A DNA stretch of 64,000 nucleotides, taken from assembly GCF_026151205.1 (NCBI RefSeq), contig NC_087079.1, positions 2,389,730 to 2,453,729 of the forward strand, read 5' to 3'. The notes beneath the pieces are model-generated. The model worked only from the letters and a program-made list of their open reading frames with translations, searched no databases and had not been told where the DNA came from. Origin of the DNA: Bolinopsis microptera. Taxonomy: Eukaryota > Ctenophora > Tentaculata > Lobata > Bolinopsidae. Shown piece after piece: positions 26,101 through 34,000 of the stretch (the first letter of the stretch is position 1; the number at the start of each line of letters is the position of its first letter). The translations under genes and the position numbers were made by a program.

Positions 26101-26468
26101 ATTCCTCCTTATAAACTATAAAGCTACTTTACACACAACTATAGTGTAGAAATTACACAATTGATTACTCAATACATTTCAGGAGGATTTTGTACTCATA
26201 GAACAAGTTCGCAATACTGAAGTAGATATTGCTGTTTCCTGGATACACTCAGGACTTAACAATATTAACTGACAGTTACATGTTGATGGAATAAAATGTG
26301 TTTTCCAAATTTCATAGTAAAAGTAATTCAAAAAGCGTGTTTCCTTAAATAATTGCTTACCTCCAACAGGGAAAGAAGTTCAGCTTTACGGAGAGTACTT
26401 CTGTATACTATACCCAAATCGTCCAGTTCTAACTTTATTTGGCTAACAGTCTTCTTTGTCAGAGTCAT
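14003..26468 (-). CDS. LEM/HeH-like single-pass membrane protein, six exons (candidate inner nuclear membrane protein)
   Basis: Exons on the minus strand: 26468-26361, 17087-16941, 16780-16691, 16583-16464, 16220-16092 and 14185-14003. All join in phase 0 and give about 258 residues. Residues 1-36 (exon 1) look like a helix-extended-loop-helix fold of the HeH/SAP/LEM-like type (SQIKLELDDLGI...RKAELLSLLE). The middle is strongly acidic and Ser/Thr-rich, followed by a basic KRRSQRIKK stretch resembling a nuclear localisation signal. The last exon gives one hydrophobic helix (about residues 207-228) and a luminal-type tail of about 30 residues. This order (N-terminal LEM-type motif, disordered acidic region, basic patch, C-terminal membrane helix) is that of LAP2/emerin-type proteins, which tether chromatin to the nuclear envelope. 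That assignment is inference; it could be another tail-anchored SAP-domain protein. Intron 1 is about 9.3 kb and intron 5 holds two mobile elements. Confidence 0.68.
14452..15325 (-). mobile_element. 5'-truncated non-LTR retrotransposon (LINE) fragment in intron 5
   Basis: The reading frame 15312-14911 (133 codons) matches the C-terminal tail of CR1/L2/jockey-type reverse transcriptases (WLPLHLRRQLHL, MYKILN, YIHKSRT, FTYLGAKCWNTIPENIR). Its stop is followed by about 420 bp of 3' UTR that ends in an (ATTCTA)n-type tail at about 14455-14487, the usual microsatellite tail of these elements. The reverse transcriptase core is missing. It has the same orientation as the host gene. Confidence 0.8.
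14911..15312 (-). pseudogene. LINE reverse transcriptase C-terminal remnant
   Basis: 133 codons with the conserved tail of non-LTR retrotransposon ORF2: an arginine-rich start, then GA(K/R)CWN and PENIR motifs. The catalytic FADD motif and endonuclease are absent, so it cannot act on its own. The frame ends at the foldback element, which may have inserted at its 5' edge. Confidence 0.75.
15326..16060. mobile_element. TTAA-flanked foldback element, about 727 bp
   Basis: Two arms of about 345 bp are nearly perfect inverted copies around a centre near 15693. The element begins GGGGGCAGGGGGGG at 15330 and ends with its complement at 16056, with TTAA directly outside both ends (15326-15329, 16057-16060). 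TTAA target duplications are typical of piggyBac and Kolobok transposons. It lies in intron 5 of the LEM/HeH-like gene, 30 bp from the exon 5 donor. Confidence 0.85.
16092..16220 (-). CDS. LEM/HeH-like gene, exon 5 (basic patch)
   Basis: 43 codons between acceptor ctgcag and donor gtcagt. Opens with FKRRSQRIKKQ, a basic NLS-like stretch, then an acidic Ser/Pro segment. Confidence 0.7.
16464..16583 (-). CDS. LEM/HeH-like gene, exon 4
   Basis: 40 codons between acceptor cccatag and donor gttagt. Rich in Glu, Asp, Ser and Thr (SPEEEDVSDITDSDEELEKE), typical of a disordered, phosphorylatable linker. Confidence 0.7.
16691..16780 (-). CDS. LEM/HeH-like gene, exon 3 (tandem acceptor)
   Basis: 30 acidic codons ending before donor gttaga. 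A second acceptor 18 bases upstream (exon start 16798) would add six in-frame residues (VSVDVQ). That 18-base segment begins with a perfect donor consensus (cag/gtaagt). Confidence 0.66.
16941..17087 (-). CDS. LEM/HeH-like gene, exon 2
   Basis: 49 codons between acceptor ttccag and donor gtgatt. It contains a near-duplicate pair of short motifs (KLDSSPIKLDASP). It also has its own in-frame ATG three codons in, which could serve as an alternative start. Confidence 0.7.
17088..17479. other. Start of intron 1 of the LEM/HeH-like gene (acceptor side)
   Basis: Intronic sequence upstream of exon 2 on the minus strand. A short open frame on the plus strand here has no recognisable features. Confidence 0.45.
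17480..17631. mobile_element. MITE with GGGTCGTTCAC ends, 152 bp
   Basis: Inverted terminal repeats of about 24 bp (GGGTCGTTCACATATTACGT and onward). The subterminal regions are G-rich. A diverged relative is at about 20145-20290 (gggatcgtttacatactacg). The sequence type resembles short inverted-repeat elements common in invertebrate genomes; the superfamily is not assigned. Confidence 0.8.
17651..17738. mobile_element. Small pogo/Tc1-like MITE, about 88 bp
   Basis: Ends are TAAAACCCCGATTCACCG and its inverted partner ending GGGTTTTACTGTA, flanked by TA. A closely related 68-bp copy is at 58858-58925. CAGT-type ends with TA targets suggest the Tc1/mariner-pogo group. Confidence 0.65.
18265..18425 (+). 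CDS. Possible terminal coding exon or gene fragment, unrecognised
   Basis: After a possible acceptor (tcaaaagcag) an open frame of 52 codons runs to a TGA at 18423-18425. It is Cys- and Lys-rich (AGSTIRCTIYDQQ..., IGCCKRGKFK...). The AGSTIRC start loosely recalls the AG-x4-C pattern of the sushi repeats near 63 kb. No upstream partner exon was found and it lies inside another gene's intron on the opposite strand, so it may be chance. Confidence 0.2.
18426..20144. other. Intron 1 sequence, no gene recognised
   Basis: An imperfect gatatgttgatatgt simple repeat lies at about 19724-19770. Nothing else was recognised. Confidence 0.45.
20145..20290. mobile_element. Diverged copy of the GGGTCGTTCAC MITE
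   Basis: Starts gggatcgtttacatactacg, with a G-rich subterminal region and an internal agctatgtgtaaagt that matches agctatgtgtgaaac in the 17480 copy. The right end is lost. Confidence 0.5.
20291..22379. other. Intron 1 sequence, no gene recognised
   Basis: No splice-consistent coding segments or RNA genes were recognised on either strand. Confidence 0.4.
22380..22412. repeat. Poly-G tract
   Basis: Two G runs of about 17 and 13 bases separated by aaa. Such a tract can form G-quadruplexes and is also prone to sequencing-length error. Confidence 0.95.
22424..22855. mobile_element. TIR element, 432 bp, CCTTAATTCCCAAAAATTTG ends
   Basis: The left end CCTTAATTCCCAAAAATTTG is matched by the inverted right end CAAATTTTTGGGAACTAAGG. 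The interior repeats the theme gcccaaatttttt several times and has no coding capacity. Confidence 0.75.
22856..24790. other. Intron 1 sequence, no gene recognised
   Basis: AT-rich. Open frames near 24249-24626 have no recognisable domains or coding character. Confidence 0.4.
24791..25137. repeat. 17-bp minisatellite, about 20 copies
   Basis: Unit close to ccgtacatacccagccc. One irregular region near 24915-24945 contains tactacataccccgcc. Three units make 51 bp without stops, so repetitive open frames occur in all three plus-strand phases and on the minus strand; none is supported as a gene. Confidence 0.95.
25138..26360. other. Donor-side part of intron 1, with (AG)n microsatellite
   Basis: An (AG)n tract lies at about 25750-25783. 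The flanking open frame on the plus strand runs through the microsatellite and is not convincing. Nothing else was recognised. Confidence 0.45.
26361..26468 (-). CDS. LEM/HeH-like gene, exon 1 (HeH/SAP-like motif)
   Basis: Encodes 36 residues from the ATG at 26468, ending in LSLLE before the donor gtaagc. The preceding reading frame is open for 22 more codons, but its composition suggests 5' UTR. The pattern of leucines and the YRSTLRKAELL segment fit a helix-extension-helix fold. Confidence 0.7.
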
Positions 26469-26880
26469 GCTATAAGTTGGAATGTAATAATGATGTGGAT
26501 CTGTAAATGTATATTGTATAGTAGAATAATATAGCAAATTGTTTTAAAACCACAGATGACACTGTGACAGATTCTATTAGCTATTAGGCATGATAGCATG
26601 AACTTTGTTGTTTATTACAGCAAATTAAGTTCACAAACTAGCACCTCAACTAATTTTGTTACAACGAGCATATCACTAAAATAAGAATTTCTTAGTCTGG
26701 CAAGTACAGTGTCCTATTGGGAGATCAATGACTGAGGATTAAATGAGAAGGAGCAGCCCTGCCAATGGATCTCTCATCTCATATCTTGTAGGTTACCCTT
26801 CAGATCAAATTTACACAATAATACTTTGCTATATAAACCTTCCCAACTAGTATAAAGATGGTCAACAAGATAAGCCTATT

Positions 26881-26950
26881 GCCAGGCTAAGTGGCTGAAT
26901 GGTTAGTATCTGCCTTCTGAGCAGAAGGTTCAGGGTTCAGGCTAATGATC
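26881..26950 (+). ncRNA. tRNA-like sequence (pseudogene or SINE head)
   Basis: tggctgaatggttag fits the A box and D-arm of a tRNA. It is followed by an anticodon-like arm with stem CTGC/GCAG and loop cttctga, which would place a TCT anticodon, and then a weak B box (ggttcaggc). The first seven bases find no pairing partner at the 3' end, so the acceptor stem is broken. It is more likely a tRNA pseudogene or tRNA-derived SINE than a working tRNA gene. Confidence 0.5.
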
Positions 26951-27867
26951 TCATTGCATTTGTGCAACATTACACGTCTTGGTAATATCTTGTCAGTTGA
27001 CTCAGCTGAATGATCGGAAAACCGTGATTGAGGGTCAATTTAGGAGGGCAAGGGGGCCTACAAATATATCAAGAATCTTCTCATGTATAATAATAATAGT
27101 TAATAGTTATAGTATAGTAGATTTACTGAAGGGGTCTTCTAGTAAGATTCTTGATCTTTTAGCAGGTACCCTTCCTCATTTAATTCTCAATCAAGTTTCC
27201 TATTATTCGGCTGAGTCGGCCAGAAGTGTACCTGTATCCCTTCAGTGCATCTGCATCGCACTGTTAACATGGTACAAAATAGTATTTAAAAAAAGATATT
27301 AGCTGTCACAAAGAGAGCTGTCTCGTTGTTTATAACTTGATCACCCCAAAATTGGATACAATTTAAAGTAGGGTGGGGTTCAAATAATGTGTGGTACAGG
27401 TATGTATGGTGTAATAATTCATGATCCAATTAACGGCAGAGACATGGTTCAATTACCGTCAAGTGCTTCAAAAAATCATCCCCCAAGACATTTGCTGACA
27501 AAATGGCTGACGTGGATAGATGTTGATAGAGTGGGTGTTGCAGCAAAAAGGTTTAGTTCAGGCTACATGAGAGCTTGCACCTCTGAGTAGTAATGTAAAG
27601 GTTCCAATCATACCAAGAAAAGCTTAACAAACAACAAATGTTTACAAAGCAAGTAAAGTTTCTAAATTATGCTACGAGAAACGCATTGTCAACACCAACT
27701 TTATTCTAAGGATATCCCATCAGTACATCTTCAATTTTATGTACCGTAAACATATTTCCTTCAGTATAGTTAAGAAGACAACAATTTCAAGTCATTGCCT
27801 TCGTTCTCAGGACTCTTTATATTCTGTTAAGTTATTATCTATTTTAGATTTAATGATTCTGCAAGTA
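26951..27867. other. Intergenic, no gene recognised
   Basis: Plus-strand open frames at 26979-27302 and 27387-27590 lack recognisable domains. This segment may be part of the retroelement copy that follows. Confidence 0.35.
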
Positions 27868-28530
27868 AAATTATTCAAACAATATACACATAATATAGCA
27901 ATGACCCTATATAAAAATAATTATAATTATAAAAATTCTGTAAAAATGGTACAAATTTAAAAACTGAGGTAAAATAAAACCCTTTGTAATAATATATGTA
28001 AAATCCACTAAATCACATCACAACAAAAAGCAGTTTAGACCACCATCCAACAAGCACTCCATGACCTTTTAGGGTTTAAGAGTGTTGATCAGGTTAAGGT
28101 CCAAATCACTTATTGCCGTGGGTGGAAGGGTTCTGGTACCTCTGTACCCCCTGATAGAGATTATACAGGTTCTGAGTAGATCAAAACGCAGTCTGCGTCT
28201 GACAAATGACATCACATCACAATACCGTTGGCCTTTCTTTAGGCTGATCTTTTCAGCGAGATGTTTTAGGAACTGTGAAGCCTCGGTTGCCATTCCTCCT
28301 GTAGTACTGAACACCAGTGGCGTGAAGGAAGCCTTTTCAACATTTAGGACTCTGTCATTGTACTCACGTTTTTTATTTTTCTCGTGAGATTGGTACATCT
28401 GTGAGATGCTCTTGTCACTGTTGGACTGGGCTTGAGGGTGAAGTACCCTTACATCTGTGAATGCCCTGTCCAGCGGCGACCAAAACGATCTCGCACTGAT
28501 GTCCAGTCAGTTTTATTTTAGATTTAATAA
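27868..28530 (-). mobile_element. Retroelement 3' fragment (family E), minus orientation
   Basis: The frame 28515-28069 encodes the same C-terminal domain as the intact copy at 42041-42577 (SARSFW, DRAFTDVRV, MYQSHE, SFTPLVFSTTGGM, LRT). It is followed by the shared 3' UTR block ending near aaattattcaaacaatatac at 27880. I recognise this domain from proteins at the end of invertebrate retroelement polyproteins, but I cannot name the clade with certainty. Confidence 0.65.
28069..28515 (-). pseudogene. Retroelement polyprotein C-terminal fragment
   Basis: About 148 codons are continuous from SARSFWSPLD to the TAA at 28069. The upstream part of the polyprotein is absent or out of frame. Compared with the 42-kb copy it shows many conservative replacements, so the two copies are not recent duplicates. 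Confidence 0.6.
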
Positions 28531-28926
28531 TATATCCTGTGCCTAAAGTAATCAACGTTTTCCATGCTCCCATGTGTTTTGAATGTGCCTGCGCTGTGCA
28601 CCAGCTCACCTTATCAAGGGATTTAAGAGTACAAACATAACTTATCAGGTTCCAATTCAGTGTCTTCTTGTAAGACGTCCGAAGAGGTCTTATGAGAACG
28701 TCCTCGATGACAATGGCTATAAAACGGTTACCATAAAAAGAGCTGCTGAGCAAGTTCTGTAAAAAGTGTGTCCAGGTTTTATTTTTGCACCATACAGAAA
28801 ACAGGTTCTACTGCGCTTGAATTTGATCTATTTCAACAAGTACAAAGCATTGATACTCTGCAGTGCGCCAGGTAAGGCTTTTCATAACACTGACCATAAC
28901 AATTTACATCTCTGCTAGTTGAAACT

Positions 28927-29035
28927 TTACCTGGGTACCTCGGGCTTTTTTGTTCATCAACCAATTAAAGCTTCGGCGGAATTACCACAGCTACAGGAAT
29001 TATACAGGCAGATCTGGCAGAACGCCACCCAGTAA
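28927..29035. mobile_element. MITE family C, diverged copy
   Basis: Starts ttacctgggtacctcgggct and ends gccacccagtaa. The middle carries extra bases around ctacaggaattatacagg. Confidence 0.7.
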
Positions 29036-29077
29036 AATCAGCCATACAGTTTAGGTGTTATAACTTTGGGACGATGA

Positions 29078-29557
29078 TTAATCACTCTACACTCGACTGT
29101 CACGTGACTTTTAAAATACTGGCCCTGAATGACTATACGAAATCTTAATCCTCTGATTCCAACCCTAACTTATAAGTATAAAATTATTCAAACAATATAC
29201 ACATAATATAGCAATGACCCTATATAAAAACAAACCTTTAAGAATATAAAAAATTCCCTAAACACTCAAAAATTACCCTTGGCCTTGTGGCTCCAAGTTA
29301 AGATCTAGACTGTTTATATTAACAATGTTTTTTCTCGCACCTCTGTCTCCACGGAGAGAAATCACTAACCCTAACTCCAACCCTAACTTTAACAAGGCAA
29401 CAGCATATGCTGATATCTTGACAGCGGAGCATTTTAATCCTATGTCATGGGGGTGATTCGGAATCAGCGTCCAAAAATAAATCGCTTCGACTTGGTCTCA
29501 ACAGTCGGGGCCCTTTTAAGAAAATCTTGAAGATCGACTGTTATGTACAGTGATTTA
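29078..29557. mobile_element. MITE family A, reverse copy with a nested retroelement fragment
   Basis: Left end TTAATCACTCTACACTCGAC and right end tgtacagtgattta are the family A termini in reverse orientation. The telomere-like runs appear as ccaaccctaact. A family E retroelement piece interrupts it at about 29176-29365. Confidence 0.75.
29176..29365 (-). mobile_element. Short family E retroelement 3' end nested in MITE A
   Basis: Matches, in reverse, the last coding bases and 3' UTR of the 42-kb copy, from aaattattcaaacaatatac through ccttggccttgtggctccaa to ctctgtctccacggagagaa. A strongly 5'-truncated insertion is the simplest explanation. Confidence 0.75.
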
Positions 29558-30932
29558 GGAAGCTCGTTAACTTTGAACTCTACTAAAAATGGTTCATTAC
29601 TGATGAAAACTGGCCACGGGCCTAAATATTACATATCAATCAGTTACAATTAAAATTCATTAACATTACCATTACTACCATAACCAACTTCTCCATTGTT
29701 AATGGACTAACCCGGCCTGCGCTACTCCGTAGCACTGTACTTGGGGACCATCTACTTAGGACGTCCGCCAAAATCGCAAATTTTCAGACCATCCCCTCCC
29801 TTGACGTCCGGATTTCCAGCTACTTTTAAAAGTACAAATATAACCAACCAAAATTCATTGTTCATGAAATACGTAGTTACTTAAAATAAACAATAAATTT
29901 AGCATGCAGTTACATTTAAAAATTTATGTAGCCACCCAGGCCCAATCGAATAAGTTTTAAGGTAGTAGGCAATTATGCGAGTTGTGTCTCGGCTCTCATG
30001 AGTTGCTCTGGGAGTCGACTTTTCGTTTAAAATACAAGGATCTAAACTTACAAAGTAATTAATGTCAAAGAGTTGAAATAATGGAACTTTTTCGTTAATT
30101 CTGCCAGAATTTTCGGATTTTTAGAAACCCCTCCCGGATTTGTCCGAAATTTCAAAACTATCCCCTCCCTATTTGCCGGACGTCCTAATTAAAAGCAAAC
30201 AGTAGCCGGAGTTTGAATGTAACTATAGGTACCCTGCCCGGTCCATTTTGCTGCATGCGCGCGGCGGCGTAGATTCGATATAATAACTTGAATTATATTA
30301 TATTTACATCCATTCTACTTGATGTAAAAATAAAATGGTCGTGCGCGCGCGGCAGGTTTCCCGCGATAGCACTATATCGAAGTTAAAGCGTGTTACAAAA
30401 AGTGACTCCAAACAATAACAATTAATGATACCGAAGTTTATATCGGTGGAAGTCGATAAGAAAACGAGATAGAAACAAAGTCACGAGTCACACAACTGAT
30501 CCAAATGTGTGGTTAACATATCAAATAGAAATTAAAGAAAATCAAGCCACGATTCGTATTACAAATATAAAATGTTAACTACAATTCTGTCTTATACTGT
30601 AATTATATGTTTGTCGTTACGACGAAACCGACTATAGAGCTTCCAAGTTCCAATGTTGCAAAATCCATTTCTTTTGGGCTCGATGAATGTATCCGTTGGA
30701 ACTTTAAGTTGTATAACTATAAATTAATTAAAACATCAAAATCTGATCAGTTAAAATTGGATCTCCTATCAACATCTTAACATACCACCAGTCACCACAG
30801 TAATAACTTTGTTCGTAATTCTAACACTTGTTGATCTCCTAACATAGCACTCAGCATCTGAACTATTCCGCTATCGTATTCTCTGTTATCTGTTATTGTA
30901 CTAGCTATAAGCTAAATATATTTTCCAGCAAA
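29558..30932. other. Intergenic downstream of POLA1, no gene recognised
   Basis: A diverged copy of the family D internal motif (cccggcctgcgctactccgtag) lies at about 29712-29745. GC-rich gcatgcgcgcggcgg and gtgcgcgcgcggcagg occur at about 30254 and 30342. The 3' UTR of POLA1 should lie at the right edge. Confidence 0.4.
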
Positions 30933-31095
30933 TCAAGCACCGACTACGGCGAATAGTTTGGTGAGGTCGATCTGAGAGTAAGCATTCTGTTCCAGTAATT
31001 TAGTCAGAGTTTTGTAGGGAATTTGTAGAACGCTCTCTAGGTACATAAGACTGTCCAATTGGGGCGACTGCTTTGAAAACTTCGCCGCAAAACTC
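30933..31095 (-). CDS. POLA1: POLA1 exon 14, C-terminus
   Basis: 53 codons and a TGA stop. The end, [17 protein letters not shown], is the counterpart of SGYSEVNLSKLFAG in human. Acceptor ttttacag. Confidence 0.92.
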
Positions 31096-34000
31096 CTGTA
31101 AAAAAGTAAATATAGTACTCTGTTTGAAGTTTGCAAATTTACGAGAAAGTTCTCCGTTTTTATCCTTTGTAACTTTACGAAATCAGGTCTATATATATTT
31201 GCTATGTTAATTATGCAATTATCTATTTGTAAGTTAGGTTTATGTTTACGGAATTGTAAACTAATATCAGGTACCAGTTGCTACACTTCAGAATTGAACT
31301 AACTTGAAATCGACGAGGGAGAGATAAAATGAGAGCTGGTTGTAGAGAGCACCTTCAGATATCGAGTAAGTCACGTGACCTCTGTGAAAATAAACAATAA
31401 GTTAGGTAGTGCGAGACTGAATGAATATTGACGTTAAAAGTTTTGATTTTAACATTGCAAATGTTATTGTGTTACTTGTACTGTTTCTAGCTCAAGTAAA
31501 GACTGAGAAACAAAGCAGAGTTAGCTATATCTTTTAATGCAGAGTTAGCTATAAATCTGCTCTAAAATCATGTAACAGATAAACAGATAGCCCTGAAGCT
31601 TGTCGAACACTAGCAAGACTAACTTATAGCACTGAGTACAGCGTGAAGAGAGGGGAGTGTTACGGGTAGTGTAGTTACAAGCGGAGTCCTCGCACCGCAC
31701 TGATCCACTGTAATACTTCTGGATACACCTGAGGGGGGCATATTTAGAGTTCTACTTCATTAAAAGTCCCAACATAGGCATAAAATCTGATTCATATTTA
31801 AGAAATCTGAGTTTTAATTTATCATCCAATGAAATATAATCTGGTGATGATAATGATGTGCAATAACGAATAACGAGTAAACACCAAAAACTCACATTCT
31901 AGCAGCAAGCAGGATTTTGTTAGCGATGTAGTGGGGACCCAGAGATTTAGCACAACTCTGACAAGAGAAAGAGGGGCGGGGAGGGGCGGAGGTCATGTCA
32001 CACAAGGTAGTGATGGTCAGGGTGGTTGAACAGTGCTGACAAGGCAGAGTGAGGGGGGCACAGTCTTTGTAACGGTCCTGGGGGAGAGGTTATAATATAA
32101 TTTATAATGTTTTGGGTTATAATCTATGAGAATTGACACTGAAAGTCCCACACATTTTCTTCTTTTTCAATGTAACGTATATTAAGGGGAGATACACCAA
32201 AACCGTTTTTGCTCCGAACATCGATTTTATTTTATATTATTTTTAAATAGACAAAAAGAACAAAATTGTACACCTTCAAAAATTTTTAAAAATATTCCCT
32301 CATCGAGAAAAAAAATATTTTTCTTTTTCGAAAATTTTTAAAATTTGGAGAAGTCTGTCACTGTAATACCGATAGTTCGGCCATTTAAAAAGTTTTTTGG
32401 CTGATTTTTTTACTGAACATTACTTACACTCCGTACTAGAAGCCATTGAAAGGATTATATAATTGAACAATAAATGACCAAGTTACAGACCGAACAAGGT
32501 GAAAAAAGAAAAATTGGGATTTTTGCCTACCACCAAAGTTGTACATTTCACCACCCGCCCAGGTCATCAGATATCGCTTCAAAAATTCTTGTCAGTGTAG
32601 TTGATGATCATGGCAAGCTTTTTGGAACCGGATTTCTCTCAATTTTGAGTTTTAAGCTATGCAATGTGGCCTCAAACGACTTAGTAAAATTCATCGTAAA
32701 AAAGGGCAAAAAAGGCAGATTTAAGGCTTAAAATGCCTATAACTCAAAAAGTATCAGTTTTTTTGAAATAATTTTTACAGGATCGTAATCAGCTTGGTAA
32801 GACAAATCTTTTAGTACCAAATAGGTGCTCTTAGAAGACAAATTGTCTTAAATATTTTCTAGCTCGAACACAAGGGTCCCCCCTTGTATAAATTTTGTAC
32901 AAATTGTACACATTTTTTTACAATTTTTGTGGCTTTGAATATTATAAATGTCGTACTAAAAGATTCGTCTTACCAAGCTGATTACAATCCTGTAAAAATT
33001 ATTTCAGAAAAACTGATACTTTTTGAGTTATAGGCATTTTAAGCCTTAAATCTGCCTTTTTTGCCCTTTTTTACGATGAATTTTACTAAGTCGTTTGAGG
33101 CCACATTGCATAGCTTAAAACTCAAAATTGAGAGAAATCCGGTTCCAAAAAGCTTGCCATGATCATCAACTACACTGACAAGAATTTTTGAAGCGATATC
33201 TGATGACCTGGGCGGGTGGTGAAATGTACAACTTTGGTGGTAGGCAAAAATCCCAATTTTTCTTTTTTCACCTTGTTCGGTCTGTAACTTGGTCATTTAT
33301 TGTTCAATTATATAATCCTTTCAATGGCTTCTAGTACGAAGTGTAAGTAATGTTCAGTAAAAAAATCAGCCAAAAAACTTTTTAAATGGCCGAACTATCG
33401 GTATTACAGTGACAGACTTCTCCAAATTTTAAAAATTTTCGAAAAAGAAAAATATTTTTTTTCTCGATGAGGGAATATTTTTAAAAATTTTTGAAGGTGT
33501 ACAATTTTGTTCTTTTTGTCTATTTAAAAATAATATAAAATAAAATCGATGTTCGGAGCAAAAACGGTTTTGGTGTATCTCCCCTTAACAGGCTTGAATT
33601 GTACGTGGTTCATGTTAAGAACAGATGTTTGAGCAAAGAACCAAGAATAGATTAGAAGACCCAGCCCAGATAGAAATAAGAGGAAATTCACAGTTTCTTG
33701 CCAAAGTGACACATTGTCAATGGACGGTCGTTACAAAGTACACATCTTCTTCATCATGGCAGCAGCTGATGAACAAATAAATCTAAGTGGTAATTATTTT
33801 ACTTTCTCAAAGTTCACAACTTTAGTCCAACTCACATAATAGCTACAAAGAGTCAAAGACAAGCCGAAAACAACCTCGCACGTTCAATTCCACCTGTGCT
33901 CTCTTATTATATAAACCCACTTCACTTTTCTACATGCAAATAACAAGATGTTTCAGCGTGTTGCACTCCCACTCCTCCTTCTACTTGGACTCTCATCATG

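Noticed and set aside
26881-26950. Functional tRNA-Arg(TCT) gene
   Set aside because: The acceptor stem does not pair and the B box is weak; a pseudogene or SINE head is more likely.
32474-33296. Two identical 85-residue frames on opposite strands
   Set aside because: They are the same sequence in the two arms of a foldback element. Codon composition looks non-coding and no domain is seen.
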